64,000 nucleotides of DNA, taken from Tabrizicola caldifontis. GTDB taxonomy: Bacteria; Pseudomonadota; Alphaproteobacteria; Rhodobacterales; Rhodobacteraceae. A model generated the notes under the pieces. That model ran no database searches and had not been told where the DNA came from. It was given only the letters and a program-made list of their open reading frames with translations. Both the position numbers and the translations under genes were made by a program. Every line of letters begins with the position of its first letter. Position 1 is the stretch's first letter. Location of the stretch: contig NZ_SIJH01000001.1 of the NCBI RefSeq assembly GCF_004762095.1, positions 62,001-126,000 of the forward strand, in the 5' to 3' direction. Shown here piece after piece: positions 28,539 through 38,223 of the stretch.

Positions 28539-29639
28539 CTATTCAGCTTCCTTCCTTCTGTCGCGTGGCGCCATGGGCAGCGACACGCGGAACACTGTGC
28601 GACCGGGGACGGAATCGACGCTGATCCAGCCCTCGTGGTCGGAAATGATCTTGGAGACGAGCGCCAGCCCGAGCCCCGTGCCGTTCTCGCGGCCCGAAAC
28701 GAAGGGCTCGAAGATGTTCGCAGCGATATCGGGGGGGATTCCCGGGCCGTCGTCGATGATTTCCACGTTCAGCGGCAAGGCGGCCGAGGCGCCATCCTTG
28801 CGGCGCAGGCGCAGCGAAAGGTCATAGAAGGTGTGCAACCGGATCGTGCCGCCATCCTTGCAGGCTTCGGCGGCGTTCTTGATCAGGTTCAGGAACACCT
28901 GCATCAGCTGGTCGCTGTCGGCAAAGGTAGGCGGAAGCGAGGGGTCGTAATCCTCGACGATGGTCATGTGCGCGGCAAAGCCGACGAGCGCCGAGCGTCG
29001 CGCCCGGTCCAGCGCGTCGTGGATGTTCACCGCCTTGCGGTCAGGGGGCCGCAGGTTGCCGAACTGTTCGACCTGCTCCAGAAGCTTGACGATGCGACGG
29101 GTCTCCTCGACGATCAGATCGGTCAGTTCCTGATCCTCGGGCGCAAGGCTCATCGACAACAGCTGCGCCGCGCCGGAAATGCCGGCAAGCGGGTTCTTGA
29201 TCTCGTGCGCCAGCATCTCGGCCATGCCGATCGCGGACCGCGCGGCCGTCTTGACCCCCATCGACCGGCCCAGCCGGTCGGCGATCTCGCGCGGGGACAG
29301 GATCAGCATGACCACGTCGGGGTTGTCGTGCATCGGCGCCAAATGGATCGTGCACTGCACCGGCGGGCGTTCGCCCGAGGTCACGTCAACATCATTGATG
29401 TTCAGCGGCGACTGGTTGGCGCGGGCGCGGGCCAGCGCCTCTTCCATTGGCGCGTCGATCGCCAACCGGTCAAAGGCGGGCTGGCCGCGCAGCGCCTTGT
29501 CCGAGGTGTTCAGAAAGGTCTCGGCCGCGGGGTTGACCTCCAGGATCCTTGCGTCGCGGTCCAGAAGCAGCGCCGGCAAGGGCAGCGAGGCCCAGACCAC
29601 GCCGGGCACCGGATAGGGCATCCGGTAGGCGGGGGTCAT
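28539..29639 (-). CDS. ntrB: Nitrogen-sensing histidine kinase NtrB
   Basis: Cytosolic kinase/phosphatase of NtrC, 366 residues. An N-terminal PAS domain (PALLLDRDARILEVNPAAE) precedes the H-box MLAHEIKNPLAGISGAAQLL, then NLIKNAAEACKDGG (N-box), DDGPGIPPDIAANIFEPF (G1) and GTGLGLALVSKI (G2). It is controlled by PII in relatives. It overlaps dusB by 4 bp upstream and abuts ntrC downstream, giving the canonical nifR3-ntrB-ntrC operon. Confidence 0.96.
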   Translation of the reverse strand: MTPAYRMPYPVPGVVWASLPLPALLLDRDARILEVNPAAETFLNTSDKALRGQPAFDRLAIDAPMEEALARARANQSPLNINDVDVTSGERPPVQCTIHLAPMHDNPDVVMLILSPREIADRLGRSMGVKTAARSAIGMAEMLAHEIKNPLAGISGAAQLLSMSLAPEDQELTDLIVEETRRIVKLLEQVEQFGNLRPPDRKAVNIHDALDRARRSALVGFAAHMTIVEDYDPSLPPTFADSDQLMQVFLNLIKNAAEACKDGGTIRLHTFYDLSLRLRRKDGASAALPLNVEIIDDGPGIPPDIAANIFEPFVSGRENGTGLGLALVSKIISDHEGWISVDSVPGRTVFRVSLPMAPRDRRKEAE

Positions 29640-30613
29640 GCGGCCAACTCCAGATCGGCGAAGGCCAGTTCGATCAGCCGGATCACCTCGGCCGGGTCGG
29701 TCGAGGTCAGGATCGCCTCGCGTGCATGGGGCAGGCCCGCCTCTTCCAGATACCAGCCAAGGTGCTTGCGCGCCATCCGCAGGCCAAGCTCGCGCCCATA
29801 GAAGGTGAGCATGTCGTCGTAATGATCAAGGATCATGCGGCCAAGCTGCCCCCCGTCAGGGATATTCGGGGCCGGCGTGCCGTAAAGGTCGTGCGCAACC
29901 TGCGCCAGCCGCCAGGGCGCGCCCTGCGCCCCGCGGCCAATCATGATGCCGTCGGCACCGGAAAGGCGCAGGGCCTCGCGCGCGGTCGCGGTATCGGTGA
30001 TGTCACCATTGGCGATGACGGGGATGCGGACGGCCTGCTTCACGGCGCGAATGGCCGCCCAGTTGGCACTGCCCTTGTAGAACTGGCAGCGGGTGCGACC
30101 GTGGATCGTGATCATCTGCACCCCCGCCTCTTCCGCGCGACGCGCAAGCTCTGGCGCGTTGTGCAGGCTGTCGTCCCAGCCCAGGCGCGTCTTCAGCGTG
30201 ACCGGCACCTTGACCGCCTTCACCACCGCCTCGATCAGCCGCAGCGCCAGATCGAGGTCGCGCAGCAACGCCGAGCCGCAAAGCCCCGTGGTCACCCGTT
30301 TCGAGGGGCAGCCCATGTTGATGTCGATGATCCGTGCGCCCTGCCCTTCGACGAACTTCGCGCCCTCGGCCATCCAGTGCGGATCCCGCCCTGCAAGCTG
30401 CACCGAGGTCGCCTGTTCGCCGAACCCCAGTTCCGCCCGCGCCCGCGCCTCGGGCTGGGCGCGGACCACTTCGGCACTGGCCACCATCTCGCTGACCACG
30501 AGGCCCGCGCCAAAACGCGCGACAAGCCGGCGAAACGGCAGGTCGGTGATCCCGGCCAGCGGGGCCAGGAATATGGGAGGATCCAGCGTCAGTGAGCCTA
30601 GGGGCAGCGGCAA
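29636..30613 (-). CDS. dusB: tRNA-dihydrouridine synthase DusB (NifR3)
   Basis: FMN enzyme reducing uridines in the tRNA D-loop, 325 residues. Seen: PIFLAPLAGITDLPFRRL at the N-terminus, INMGCPSKRV, active-site Cys in GLCGSALLRD, ITIHGRTRCQFYKG and NGDIT. It is the first gene of the ntr operon. In Rhodobacter the homologous gene is called nifR3. Its start region faces ispDF across a 184-bp divergent gap, which should hold the operon promoter. A GTG/ATG choice shifts the start by few codons only. Confidence 0.95.
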   Translation of the reverse strand: MPLPLGSLTLDPPIFLAPLAGITDLPFRRLVARFGAGLVVSEMVASAEVVRAQPEARARAELGFGEQATSVQLAGRDPHWMAEGAKFVEGQGARIIDINMGCPSKRVTTGLCGSALLRDLDLALRLIEAVVKAVKVPVTLKTRLGWDDSLHNAPELARRAEEAGVQMITIHGRTRCQFYKGSANWAAIRAVKQAVRIPVIANGDITDTATAREALRLSGADGIMIGRGAQGAPWRLAQVAHDLYGTPAPNIPDGGQLGRMILDHYDDMLTFYGRELGLRMARKHLGWYLEEAGLPHAREAILTSTDPAEVIRLIELAFADLELAA

Positions 30614-30797
30614 CAGCCTTTTCCTTGTGCAGTTTGCACTGTGTTACCCCGCCCGGTGATCAGGTCCAAGGCAACGACGCCTCCATAATGGCTGAAAAAC
30701 ATGCGATGCACAAATATTAGGCAGATCCTCATCACCTCACGCCAGATTGTCAGGCGCGGACAGAGAGATTAGGGAGGTTCAGGAAAAGGAATGTCGC

Positions 30798-31928
30798 ATG
30801 CAGACAGCTGTCATCATCGTTGCCGCCGGGCGCGGCAGCCGCGTGGGGGGCGAGGTGCCGAAGCAATGGCAGATGCTCGCCGGCCGCCAGGTGCTGGCAC
30901 ATACGCTGGCGGCATTTGCCGGTTTGCCAGTGGTGCTGGTGATCCATCCCGACGACCGCGGCAGGGCCGAGGCGCTTGACCTGCCGCCCTCGGTCCGGCT
31001 GGTCGAGGGCGGGGCAACGCGCGATGCCTCGGTTCTGGCAGGGCTGCGGGCGCTTCAGGGGTCGGGGATCGACAAGGTGCTGATCCATGATGGGGCCCGG
31101 CCGCTGGTTTCGCCGGCACTTATCGACCGGCTGGTGGCAGCGCTGGACGACAGCGAGGGCGCGGCCCCTGCGTTGGCGATCTCGGATGCGCTCTGGCGCG
31201 GCGCGGGGGGGCGGGTGACCGGCACGCTGGACCGGGCGGGCCTCTACCGCGCACAGACGCCCCAGGCCTTCCGCTTTGCGGCGATCCTGGCGGCACATCT
31301 TGCGCATCCGGGTGGGGCGGCCGACGATGTCGAGGTCGCCCGCGCCGCAGGTCTTGACGTGACCATCGTCGAGGGCGAGGAAAGCAATCTGAAACTGACC
31401 TGGCCGGGCGATTTCGCACGGGCCGAGGCAATCCTGAAGGGGCGCAACATGGATGTGCGGCTGGGCCACGGCTATGACGTGCATGCCTTCTGCGCAGGTG
31501 ATCATGTGTGGCTGTGCGGGGTGCGGGTGCCGCATGACAAGGGCCTTCTGGGTCATTCCGACGCAGATGTGGGCATGCACGCACTGACCGACGCGATCTA
31601 CGGTGCCCTGGCCGAGGGCGACATAGGCCGTCACTTCCCGCCCAGCGATCCGCAATGGAAGGGCGCGCCCAGCCACATCTTCCTGTCCCATGCCATGGGC
31701 CTGGCCCGTTCGCGGGGGTATGAGCTGGGCAACTGCGACGTGACGCTGGTCTGCGAGCGCCCGAAGATCGGCCCGCATGCCCTTGAGATGCAAGCGGAAC
31801 TGGCGCGGATCATGGGCGTCGGGCCGGGCCGCGTCTCGGTCAAGGCGACCACTTCGGAACGGCTGGGCTTCACCGGCCGCGAGGAAGGCATCGCCGCCCT
31901 TGCCACGGCAACCCTGGTGAGACCATGA
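30798..31928 (+). CDS. ispDF: Bifunctional IspD-IspF enzyme of the MEP isoprenoid pathway
   Basis: Fusion of two non-consecutive MEP-pathway enzymes in 376 residues. The N-terminal half is the cytidylyltransferase: [31 protein letters not shown], and [14 protein letters not shown]. The C-terminal half from about residue 217 ([14 protein letters not shown]) is 2C-methyl-D-erythritol 2,4-cyclodiphosphate synthase, with metal ligands in [21 protein letters not shown] and a substrate loop [15 protein letters not shown] use the ATG at 30798 with AAGGA seven bases upstream. Its stop overlaps pgpA (ATGA). Confidence 0.96.
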   Translation: MQTAVIIVAAGRGSRVGGEVPKQWQMLAGRQVLAHTLAAFAGLPVVLVIHPDDRGRAEALDLPPSVRLVEGGATRDASVLAGLRALQGSGIDKVLIHDGARPLVSPALIDRLVAALDDSEGAAPALAISDALWRGAGGRVTGTLDRAGLYRAQTPQAFRFAAILAAHLAHPGGAADDVEVARAAGLDVTIVEGEESNLKLTWPGDFARAEAILKGRNMDVRLGHGYDVHAFCAGDHVWLCGVRVPHDKGLLGHSDADVGMHALTDAIYGALAEGDIGRHFPPSDPQWKGAPSHIFLSHAMGLARSRGYELGNCDVTLVCERPKIGPHALEMQAELARIMGVGPGRVSVKATTSERLGFTGREEGIAALATATLVRP

Positions 31929-32431
31929 GCACGACCATCGCCACCTTCTTCGGTGTGGGCTACCTGCGGCCCGCCAGCGGGACCTGGGCCAGCGCGGTCA
32001 CCGTCGCGCTGGCGGTCGTGGCCTATGAGGCGGGGCTGGCGCTTCTGGTGCCGGCGGGGTTCGTGCTGGCCGTGCTGGCCGGGTTCTGGGCGGTGCCGCC
32101 CTATCTGCGGGCCACGGGAGGCGAGGACCCCTCGGAAGTGGTGATCGACGAGGTGGCGGGTCAGCTTCTGGCGCTGTGCTTCACCGTCCTGCCCCTGTGG
32201 TGGCACGGGGTCGCGGGACTGGCGCTTGGGGCATGGCCGGGCTGGCTGGTGCCCTTCCTTCTGTTCCGCCTGTTCGACATCTGGAAGCCGTGGCTTGCGG
32301 GCCGGGCCGACCGGATGGGGGGCACGACGGGGGTGATGCTCGATGACATCTGGGCGGGGCTTTTCGCCGGGATCGTCTCGGTCGTGCTGGCTGGCCTCTG
32401 GCATGGCGTGGTGCAGCCATGGCTGGGGTGA
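31925..32431 (+). CDS. pgpA: Phosphatidylglycerophosphatase A
   Basis: Membrane phosphatase that makes phosphatidylglycerol, 168 residues with about four hydrophobic segments. The family block [18 protein letters not shown] with the acidic triad, and [19 protein letters not shown] followed by [14 protein letters not shown], are diagnostic. The start overlaps the ispDF stop by four bases, and the end overlaps the next gene by 13 bp, so the three genes form one operon. Confidence 0.95.
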   Translation: MSTTIATFFGVGYLRPASGTWASAVTVALAVVAYEAGLALLVPAGFVLAVLAGFWAVPPYLRATGGEDPSEVVIDEVAGQLLALCFTVLPLWWHGVAGLALGAWPGWLVPFLLFRLFDIWKPWLAGRADRMGGTTGVMLDDIWAGLFAGIVSVVLAGLWHGVVQPWLG

Positions 32432-32895
32432 AGGTGGCCGAGCTTCTGGCGCAGGCGCGCTACTGGGGTCTGCGGATCGCCACGGCGGAAAGCTGCACAG
32501 GCGGCATGGTGGCGGCGGCCCTGACCGATGTTCCAGGATCATCCGACGTTTTCGACCGCGGCTTCGTCACCTATTCCAACGCCGCCAAGGTCGAAATGCT
32601 GGGCGTCCGGCCCGAGACCCTGTCGGCCCATGGCGCGGTATCCGAACCGGTGGCGCGAGAAATGGCCGATGGCGCGCTGGCGCGCTCAGCCGCCGATCTG
32701 GCCGTATCGATCACCGGAATAGCGGGCCCCGGCGGATCGGAGTTCAAGCCCGAGGGCCGGGTCTGCTTTGCTCTGGCCCGCCGTGGCCGGCCGACATTGT
32801 GCGAGACGGTGGAGTTCGGGGCACTTGGCCGCCCGAAAGTGCGCGAGGCCGCGACGGCGCATGCTCTGCGCCTGCTGGCAATGGCCTTGGCTTAG
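32419..32895 (+). CDS. pncC: CinA C-terminal-type nicotinamide-nucleotide amidohydrolase
   Basis: Stand-alone PncC domain of 158 residues that deamidates NMN in the pyridine-nucleotide salvage cycle. Motifs: [39 protein letters not shown], and [19 protein letters not shown]. The N-terminal CinA (MoCF-like) domain is absent. The start lies inside the end of pgpA, so translation is coupled. Confidence 0.92.
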   Translation: MAGVKVAELLAQARYWGLRIATAESCTGGMVAAALTDVPGSSDVFDRGFVTYSNAAKVEMLGVRPETLSAHGAVSEPVAREMADGALARSAADLAVSITGIAGPGGSEFKPEGRVCFALARRGRPTLCETVEFGALGRPKVREAATAHALRLLAMALA

Positions 32896-32980
32896 GTTCC
32901 CCCCCTCCACGTCGATTGCGTCACCACGCCAGCAGGGCCGCAGGCGATGACTGCATGAAACGGGCTGTCTGACCGGGAAA

Positions 32981-33859
32981 TCACGGATGCGTCGCGAAAA
33001 AGCGCAGGATTTCTGCGTTGGCGTCGATTTCCTGTGTCACGGCACCGTCATTGGCGGGCAAACGCCCTGCCTTGCGTCCACCGGGCCAGTTGTGGCCGCC
33101 GCCCTCGATCGTGATCAGCCGCAAGATCACGCGACCCTGCTTCTGGTAGTCCGTCACCGTGACCGAGGTGCCGTCGTCGCGACGGTCGATCTGCCGGTCG
33201 GTTTGCTCCAGACCGCTGCCCCAGGGGGCGAGGAATGCCCGCACCACCGAGGCGACCGAGGCAAACTCGGTGCGCGTCAGCGAGGAAGCGCCCTTGCCGC
33301 CAGCATAGGGCACCATGGCGTCGGCCGTGCCATGGATGATCAGCGCCGGCACCGGCTCGCGAACCCGGATCGAGCCTGTGTCCATCGTGCCCGACACGGC
33401 CGCGACGGCCGTCACCAGCGCGGGGTGCCGGGCAGCGAAGGTCTCGGCCATCATCGCGCCATTAGACATGCCCGTAAGGTAGACCGAAGCGCCAAGACCG
33501 AAGCGGCCCTGTGCGTCCTTGACAACACGGGCCAGGAACCCGAGGTCGTCCTCCCGATTCCGGGCGGCCGACGCGCAGCAGTAGCCGGCGTTCCAGGTCA
33601 GCAGTCGGTCGCCCCGCCGGCCGGTGCCGGCCGGAAAGACTACGGCGTATCCTGCCTTGACCGCAGCCCGGCCAAAGCCGGAACTGCGGGCGAACTGGCC
33701 AGGATTGCCACCCCCGCCATGCAGCGCCAGGATCAGCGGTGCGCCGCGCGGCTCGGCGGGCAGCTGTATTTCGTAGGAGCGATCGCCAAGCCGCACGGTC
33801 TCGGCGGAGGCGGGCAAGGCGGAAAGCAGCAGGGACAGGAACACGGCGACGATACGCAT
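32981..33859 (-). CDS. Secreted PHB-depolymerase/feruloyl-esterase-like hydrolase (LpqC family)
   Basis: From the ATG at 33859 (GAGGG just upstream) this is a 292-residue exported serine esterase. MRIVAVFLSLLLSALPASAE is a clean Sec signal with AXA cleavage. The mature enzyme has the oxyanion block LILALHGGGGNPGQFA, nucleophile Ser in TGMSNGAMMAET, a later Asp in HGTADAMVPYAGG, and His in GGGHNWPGG. Relatives act on poly-hydroxyalkanoate or aryl esters. The actual substrate is unknown. A longer frame to 33976 adds non-signal sequence and was not used. Confidence 0.88.
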   Translation of the reverse strand: MRIVAVFLSLLLSALPASAETVRLGDRSYEIQLPAEPRGAPLILALHGGGGNPGQFARSSGFGRAAVKAGYAVVFPAGTGRRGDRLLTWNAGYCCASAARNREDDLGFLARVVKDAQGRFGLGASVYLTGMSNGAMMAETFAARHPALVTAVAAVSGTMDTGSIRVREPVPALIIHGTADAMVPYAGGKGASSLTRTEFASVASVVRAFLAPWGSGLEQTDRQIDRRDDGTSVTVTDYQKQGRVILRLITIEGGGHNWPGGRKAGRLPANDGAVTQEIDANAEILRFFATHP

Positions 33860-33920
33860 GGAACCCTCGTTCGCTGAATTTCCCATTAACGTCCGCCAGG
33901 CGGCTTTCCGTTGCGTCAGA

Positions 33921-35003
33921 TCAATCGCTTCGTCTCGGATCTCCGATCTTGCCGTCGTTCGACAGAAGCACCGCAATCGGCCGGGTGAAGGAAACCGCGC
34001 CCAGCACGGCCAGGATGATCACCGTCATCGGCACGGCCAGGACCGCCCCCGGCAGGCCCCAGAGCGCATACCACGAGGCCAACGCCACCAGCACCATCAT
34101 CGGCGACAGGTTGATCCGGCGCCCCATGACCTGAGGCTCGATGAGCGAGCCGATGACGAATTGCAGCGCCGACAGCACCGCCATGGCGATGAGGGTTGCC
34201 TTGATCTCGCCGGTCTGGGCCAGGACCATAAGCGTCGGGGCCACGACGCCCGCCACCGATCCCAGGTAGGGCGTATAGTTCAGCACCCCGATGTAGATCG
34301 CCCAGAAACCCGCAAGCTCTACCCCCATCCATTTCAGCGCGACATAGCTCAGCGCCCCCAGGACGATGTTGATCAGCGTCTTGACCGCAAGGAAGCCGCC
34401 GATCCTGCTGTTTATGTCAGATGACAAGGCGATCAGCTGATCGGCCTTCTTGCCGGTCGGAAAGGCAAGGTGCAGCTTGCGCACGAAACCGGTGTATTCA
34501 ATCATCAGGAAGGCGGTATAGAGAAGGATCAGCACGATCAGCCCGCCAAGGCTGCCCATCGCGCCAAGCGCCTGCCGCGCGACCCCGGTCACGTCGATGT
34601 TCGAAGCGACGACCGAGGACAGCCCGCCGGGAATGAATTCGTCGATCCGGTAGGCGTCGTCCAGCCGCTTAACGAGACCCAGAATGTTCGCGGTATATTG
34701 CGGCAGGCGCTGCACCAGCACTTCGCCGTTGCTGCGCAGCGTGCCGATCAGCAGCACGATGGCCCAGACGAAAAGCCCCAGCACGAGCGCATGGCGCAGG
34801 AAAAGCGGCATGTGCCTGAGCCCCGGCACCCGCCCCATCCAGTCGACCACCGTCCAGAGGACGAAGGCCACGACCACGGCAAAGGCGATAGGGATCAGCA
34901 CGTTCTGCGCGACGTAAAGCACCCAGACGACCAGGATCAGCATCAGCATCCCCGCCGCGGCAGTTATGATCCCCATCGGGCGGGTTTCCGTGCGGTTGCT
35001 CAT
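33921..35003 (-). CDS. AI-2E family transporter (PerM-like)
   Basis: Inner-membrane protein of 360 residues with about eight hydrophobic segments. Typical are an N-terminal pair (GIITAAAGMLMLILVVWVLY, then VLIPIAFAVVVAFVLWTVVDW), a soluble loop, and a C-terminal block YIGVLNYTPYLGSVAGVVAPTL followed by NLSPMMVLVALASWYALWGLPGAVLAVP. The name reflects one E. coli member. Others are Na+/H+ exchangers or of unknown role. The ATG at 35003 overlaps the upstream stop (ATGA). Confidence 0.88.
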   Translation of the reverse strand: MSNRTETRPMGIITAAAGMLMLILVVWVLYVAQNVLIPIAFAVVVAFVLWTVVDWMGRVPGLRHMPLFLRHALVLGLFVWAIVLLIGTLRSNGEVLVQRLPQYTANILGLVKRLDDAYRIDEFIPGGLSSVVASNIDVTGVARQALGAMGSLGGLIVLILLYTAFLMIEYTGFVRKLHLAFPTGKKADQLIALSSDINSRIGGFLAVKTLINIVLGALSYVALKWMGVELAGFWAIYIGVLNYTPYLGSVAGVVAPTLMVLAQTGEIKATLIAMAVLSALQFVIGSLIEPQVMGRRINLSPMMVLVALASWYALWGLPGAVLAVPMTVIILAVLGAVSFTRPIAVLLSNDGKIGDPRRSD

Positions 35004-35482
35004 CCCTGTCCCTGTTCCTTGCCGGGTGCCGCGACAGGCCCGTAAAGCTCTGCCGCGCGGCGTTCGAAGGCGCGCACGATCCGCAACATGGCATCGTTGA
35101 ACACCACGCCGATGATGCCCTGAAGGATAGCATTGCGGAACTCGAAATCGACGTGGAAATCCACCTCGCAGCCACCGGGCACGTCGCGGAAGGCCCAGTT
35201 GGATTTCATGTGGCGGAAAGGGCCGTCTATGTATTCGGTGTCTATCTTCAGCGCATCCGGCCAAAGCGTCACTCGGCTGCCGAAGCGTTCACGGAACACC
35301 TTGAAGCTGATCACCAGATCGGCCTCCATTACCTCGCCGCCACCGGGGATCGGGCGGCGCGACCGGATGCGGGCGGCCGAGTTCCAGGGCAGGAATTTCG
35401 GATAGGATGCGACATCGGCCACCAGATCGTACATCTGGCGTGCCGTGTAGGGCAGGCGCTTGGTCTCGGAATGGGTTGGCAT
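35000..35482 (-). CDS. COQ10/RatA-like START-domain protein
   Basis: A 160-residue polyketide-cyclase/START-fold protein that in mitochondria and proteobacteria binds ubiquinone or assists its function. Some E. coli relatives are labelled RatA. Motifs: KRLPYTARQMYDLVADVASYPKFLPWN at the N-terminus and DFEFRNAILQGIIGVVFNDAM near the end. Its stop overlaps the AI-2E transporter start by four bases. It has no toxin partner, so a ubiquinone-related role is the better reading. Confidence 0.88.
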   Translation of the reverse strand: MPTHSETKRLPYTARQMYDLVADVASYPKFLPWNSAARIRSRRPIPGGGEVMEADLVISFKVFRERFGSRVTLWPDALKIDTEYIDGPFRHMKSNWAFRDVPGGCEVDFHVDFEFRNAILQGIIGVVFNDAMLRIVRAFERRAAELYGPVAAPGKEQGQG

Positions 35483-35654
35483 TGCAGTCGGGCTTTTTCC
35501 GACATGTGGCCTGCCCGGCCCCGAAGATCAAGCGCCGCCCTGTCGCGGGGTCAGAAGGTTTCGGCAAGTCGGCAAGGGCGTGTGCGCGTGCCAGGGCGTC
35601 GGCTGACTGTTCGGCCTCGAACTGGATGCAGCGGCCGTCCTGACCGGTGACAAA
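35483..35654 (-). other. Gene-poor stretch, coding-like fragment
   Basis: Between the COQ10-like gene and the Sel1 pseudogene. On the minus strand one frame reads FVTGQDGRCIQFEAEQSADA then LARAHALADLPKPSDP, with alphaproteobacterial codon usage, but it has no start and runs into the next gene. Perhaps a remnant or a misjudged end of the neighbouring pseudogene. Confidence 0.3.
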
Positions 35655-36477
35655 CTAAATGGGTGGTTTCACCGCGGCCCAGTGGCACCAGGCCAGCGGC
35701 TCAACCTGCTGGTCATCGTCGGCATCAGGGTCGGCCCTGATCATCTCGGCAGGGTCCATTCCCGCCATCGAGTATTCCTGCCCGGCCGATCGCTGATGGA
35801 AGGCATCGGCCCGAAGCATGTTTGACAGCCCGGAATCGCCCTGTTCCAGCATCTTGCCACAGTCGCCTTCCGCCCGGTCAAGGCGGTGGGCCGCCGCCAC
35901 CCCGCACGGTCTGCGGGCATGTTCCTCTTAATGATCGACACCGTGGCCGCCCTCGTCTTGCAGGGCAGTTCACCGGTTGCGATCGGATCTCCAAGGTAGA
36001 CCGCATGCTCAAGAAAGGCCAGCAACGTGGTCCGATCCGCCGCCCCCCTTCCCGTTCAACAGCATGTGTCCGGGCGCCGTCAACGATGGCAGACAGTCCT
36101 CTGCCACGGCCTTCCGGTACCATTCACGCGCCTTCACCTCATCAACCGGCACGCCGGCCAAGCCATCCTGATGGCGACTGCCCACGTCTTGCCTGGCGGT
36201 GGCAAAGCCCTGCTCTGCCGATGCCAGCGCAAGTTCCTGGCCACGCACCTTGTCCCTGGGGCGACCAGGGCCCTTTTCGTGAAGGTATCCGAGATCCGCC
36301 TGTGCCCGCGCATGCCCACGCGAGACCGGAACCTCAAGCTTCGGAACCATCGCGTCTTGTCCTCGCGCGCGAACATCAGCCGGACCCAAAGCGCTTGATG
36401 TCATCTTCCGGCTGCGCCGAAATCGGCAGCGGCGCGGCAGGCCCGACCGCACGGATGGCCATCAGCAACCGTTGCAT
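35655..36477 (-). pseudogene. Decayed Sel1-repeat (TPR-like) exported protein gene
   Basis: A good start exists (AGGAG seven bases before the ATG at 36477, then [20 protein letters not shown] as a signal-like N-terminus), but the frame stops at 36376. Sel1-type helical repeat sequence then continues in other frames: [30 protein letters not shown], and [18 protein letters not shown] followed by [10 protein letters not shown] in one frame, [17 protein letters not shown] in a second, and [20 protein letters not shown] in a third. At least three frameshifts are needed to join them, so this is decay, not one error. Intact relatives scaffold periplasmic or envelope complexes. Confidence 0.7.
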
Positions 36478-36556
36478 CGCAATACTCCTCTTGAAACCGT
36501 GCCAGCTTGGCGCAAGGAAGGGAGGGTTAAAGCCGGATGACGCGCGGGGAAGGCAC

Positions 36557-37096
36557 ATGTCCGAATATGTCATCGACCAGATGATCAGCGCCAAGGCCAT
36601 TGCCGCCCGGGTCGAGACCCTTGCGCGCGAGATCACCCAGCATTTCCGGGGCACCGACAAGCTGGTGGTGGTGGGCCTTCTGCGCGGATCCTTCGTCTTC
36701 ATCGCCGATCTCGTGCGCGAGATCGACCTGCCGGTAGAGGTGGATTTCCTGGAAGCCTCCAGCTACGGCGATGCTATGCATTCCAGCCGCGAGGTGCGCA
36801 TCCTGAAGGATCTGAGAGGAGAGATTGCAGGGCGCGACGTGCTGGTGGTCGAGGACATCATCGACACGGGCTTTACCCTGTCCCATGTCCTGCACCTCTT
36901 GAAGGCGCGCGAACCCGCGCGGCTAAAGACCTGCGCACTGCTTGACAAACCCTCGCGGCGGGAGGTGCCGGTCAGGGCCGACTGGACGGGCTTCGAAATT
37001 CCCGACGAGTTTGTCGTCGGTTACGGCATCGACTTCGCGCAAAGGAACCGCAACCTGCCTTATATTGGCAAGGTGCGCTTCGTGGAATCGGCATGA
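36557..37096 (+). CDS. hpt: Hypoxanthine phosphoribosyltransferase
   Basis: Purine salvage enzyme, 179 residues from the ATG at 36557 (GGGGAAGG just upstream). The family N-terminus [20 protein letters not shown], the loop [20 protein letters not shown], the PRPP-binding signature [14 protein letters not shown], and the flexible loop [13 protein letters not shown] are seen. A longer frame upstream runs through the Sel1 pseudogene and is spurious. Its stop overlaps the next small gene by ATGA. Confidence 0.95.
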   Translation: MSEYVIDQMISAKAIAARVETLAREITQHFRGTDKLVVVGLLRGSFVFIADLVREIDLPVEVDFLEASSYGDAMHSSREVRILKDLRGEIAGRDVLVVEDIIDTGFTLSHVLHLLKAREPARLKTCALLDKPSRREVPVRADWTGFEIPDEFVVGYGIDFAQRNRNLPYIGKVRFVESA

Positions 37097-37269
37097 ACAT
37101 CATTCACTGGCTGGTCCGCGCCAAGCGCTGGGCACAGAATCCACCCTCGGAAGGCCGGGTGAAGCTGGTCCTCGGCGTGATCGCAGTGTGCATCGCGATC
37201 GGCGCCTGGGAATGGGCCTTCGGCTGGCCCGAATGGCTGACGGTGAACCGCCTGTCCGCGAAACCGTGA
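37093..37269 (+). CDS. 58-residue single-pass membrane protein, translationally coupled to hpt
   Basis: An ORF starting at an ATG that overlaps the hpt stop (ATGA). The product begins [20 protein letters not shown] and has one hydrophobic segment around residues 24-44 ([20 protein letters not shown]), rich in Trp, then [10 protein letters not shown]. Basic residues lie before the segment, so the N-terminus is probably cytoplasmic. I know no function. Overlap coupling, codon use and amphipathic design argue that it is real. Confidence 0.75.
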   Translation: MNIIHWLVRAKRWAQNPPSEGRVKLVLGVIAVCIAIGAWEWAFGWPEWLTVNRLSAKP

Positions 37270-37335
37270 CTGGACAGGCCCGTCCGGCCCCCTAGGCTGG
37301 ACAGCGACGCAAAGCGACAAAGGAAAGGGCGAGCA

Positions 37336-38223
37336 ATGCGGGTCTTGCGCTGGCTGATAGTGCTTGCGGTTATGGGCGCGGGGGGCTTGTGGTATCTGGC
37401 GCGGCCGAAGCCACTACCTGCCTCTGCCGTGGCGGGCCTGAGCGGCGACGCCGCGCGCGGCGAGCAGGTGTTCTGGGCAGCCGGCTGCGCTTCGTGCCAC
37501 ATGGCCGAGGGCGCCAGGGGCGAGGCGCAACTGGTGCTTTCCGGGGGGCAGCGCTTTCCATCGGACTTCGGCACGTTCATCGCACCGAACATAAGCCAAG
37601 ATCCGGTTCACGGCATCGGCGGTTGGAGCCTTCTGGACCTCGCCAATGCACTGAAACGCGGCGTCAGCCCGGGCGGCGAACATTACTACCCTGCACTGCC
37701 CTACACCTCCTATGCCAGGATGCGGATGCAGGACGTGGCGGATCTTTACGCCTTTCTCAGGACACTGCCGGCCGATCCCACGCCCAGCAAGCCGCACGAG
37801 ATCGGCTTCCCCTTCTCGATCCGCGGGATGTTGGGCATCTGGAAGCTGCTGTATCTGAACGAAGGCTGGGCACGGGACGGCAACCTGACACCCACCGCAG
37901 ACCGCGGCCGCTATATCGTCGAGGCGCTGGCCCATTGCGGCGAATGCCACACGCCCCGCGACGCGCTGGGCGGCATGGATACCTCGCGCTGGCTGGCCGG
38001 GGCGCCGAACCCCTCGGGTCAGGGCCACATTCCGAACATCACGCCCACCGCGCTGGGCTGGAGCGCAGCAGAAATCGTGCAATACCTGACAACCGGCTTC
38101 ACCCCGGACTTCGACAGCGTTGGCGGGCACATGGTGCATGTGGTGGAAAACATGGCCCGCCTGCCGGAAGGCGATCGGGTGGCCGTCGCAGAATACCTTA
38201 TGGCCGTGCCCGGGGTTCCATGA
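37336..38223 (+). CDS. Membrane-anchored dihaem cytochrome c
   Basis: A 295-residue periplasmic electron carrier. A single hydrophobic segment (residues ~3-22, WLIVLAVMGAGGLWYLA) anchors it. Haem motifs are CASCH near residue 51 and CGECH near 203. Axial Met candidates follow in each domain. The layout matches the cytochrome c subunit of membrane alcohol/gluconate dehydrogenases, but no dehydrogenase subunit is adjacent, so its partner is elsewhere or it serves a different donor. Confidence 0.9.
   Translation: MRVLRWLIVLAVMGAGGLWYLARPKPLPASAVAGLSGDAARGEQVFWAAGCASCHMAEGARGEAQLVLSGGQRFPSDFGTFIAPNISQDPVHGIGGWSLLDLANALKRGVSPGGEHYYPALPYTSYARMRMQDVADLYAFLRTLPADPTPSKPHEIGFPFSIRGMLGIWKLLYLNEGWARDGNLTPTADRGRYIVEALAHCGECHTPRDALGGMDTSRWLAGAPNPSGQGHIPNITPTALGWSAAEIVQYLTTGFTPDFDSVGGHMVHVVENMARLPEGDRVAVAEYLMAVPGVP

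Noticed and set aside
35000-35482. RatA toxin of a toxin-antitoxin pair
   Set aside because: No RatB-like partner is next to it. The COQ10/START reading fits better.
35822-37096. Extended 424-codon form of hpt
   Set aside because: The upstream part runs antisense through the Sel1 pseudogene. The family start and ribosome-binding site are at 36557.
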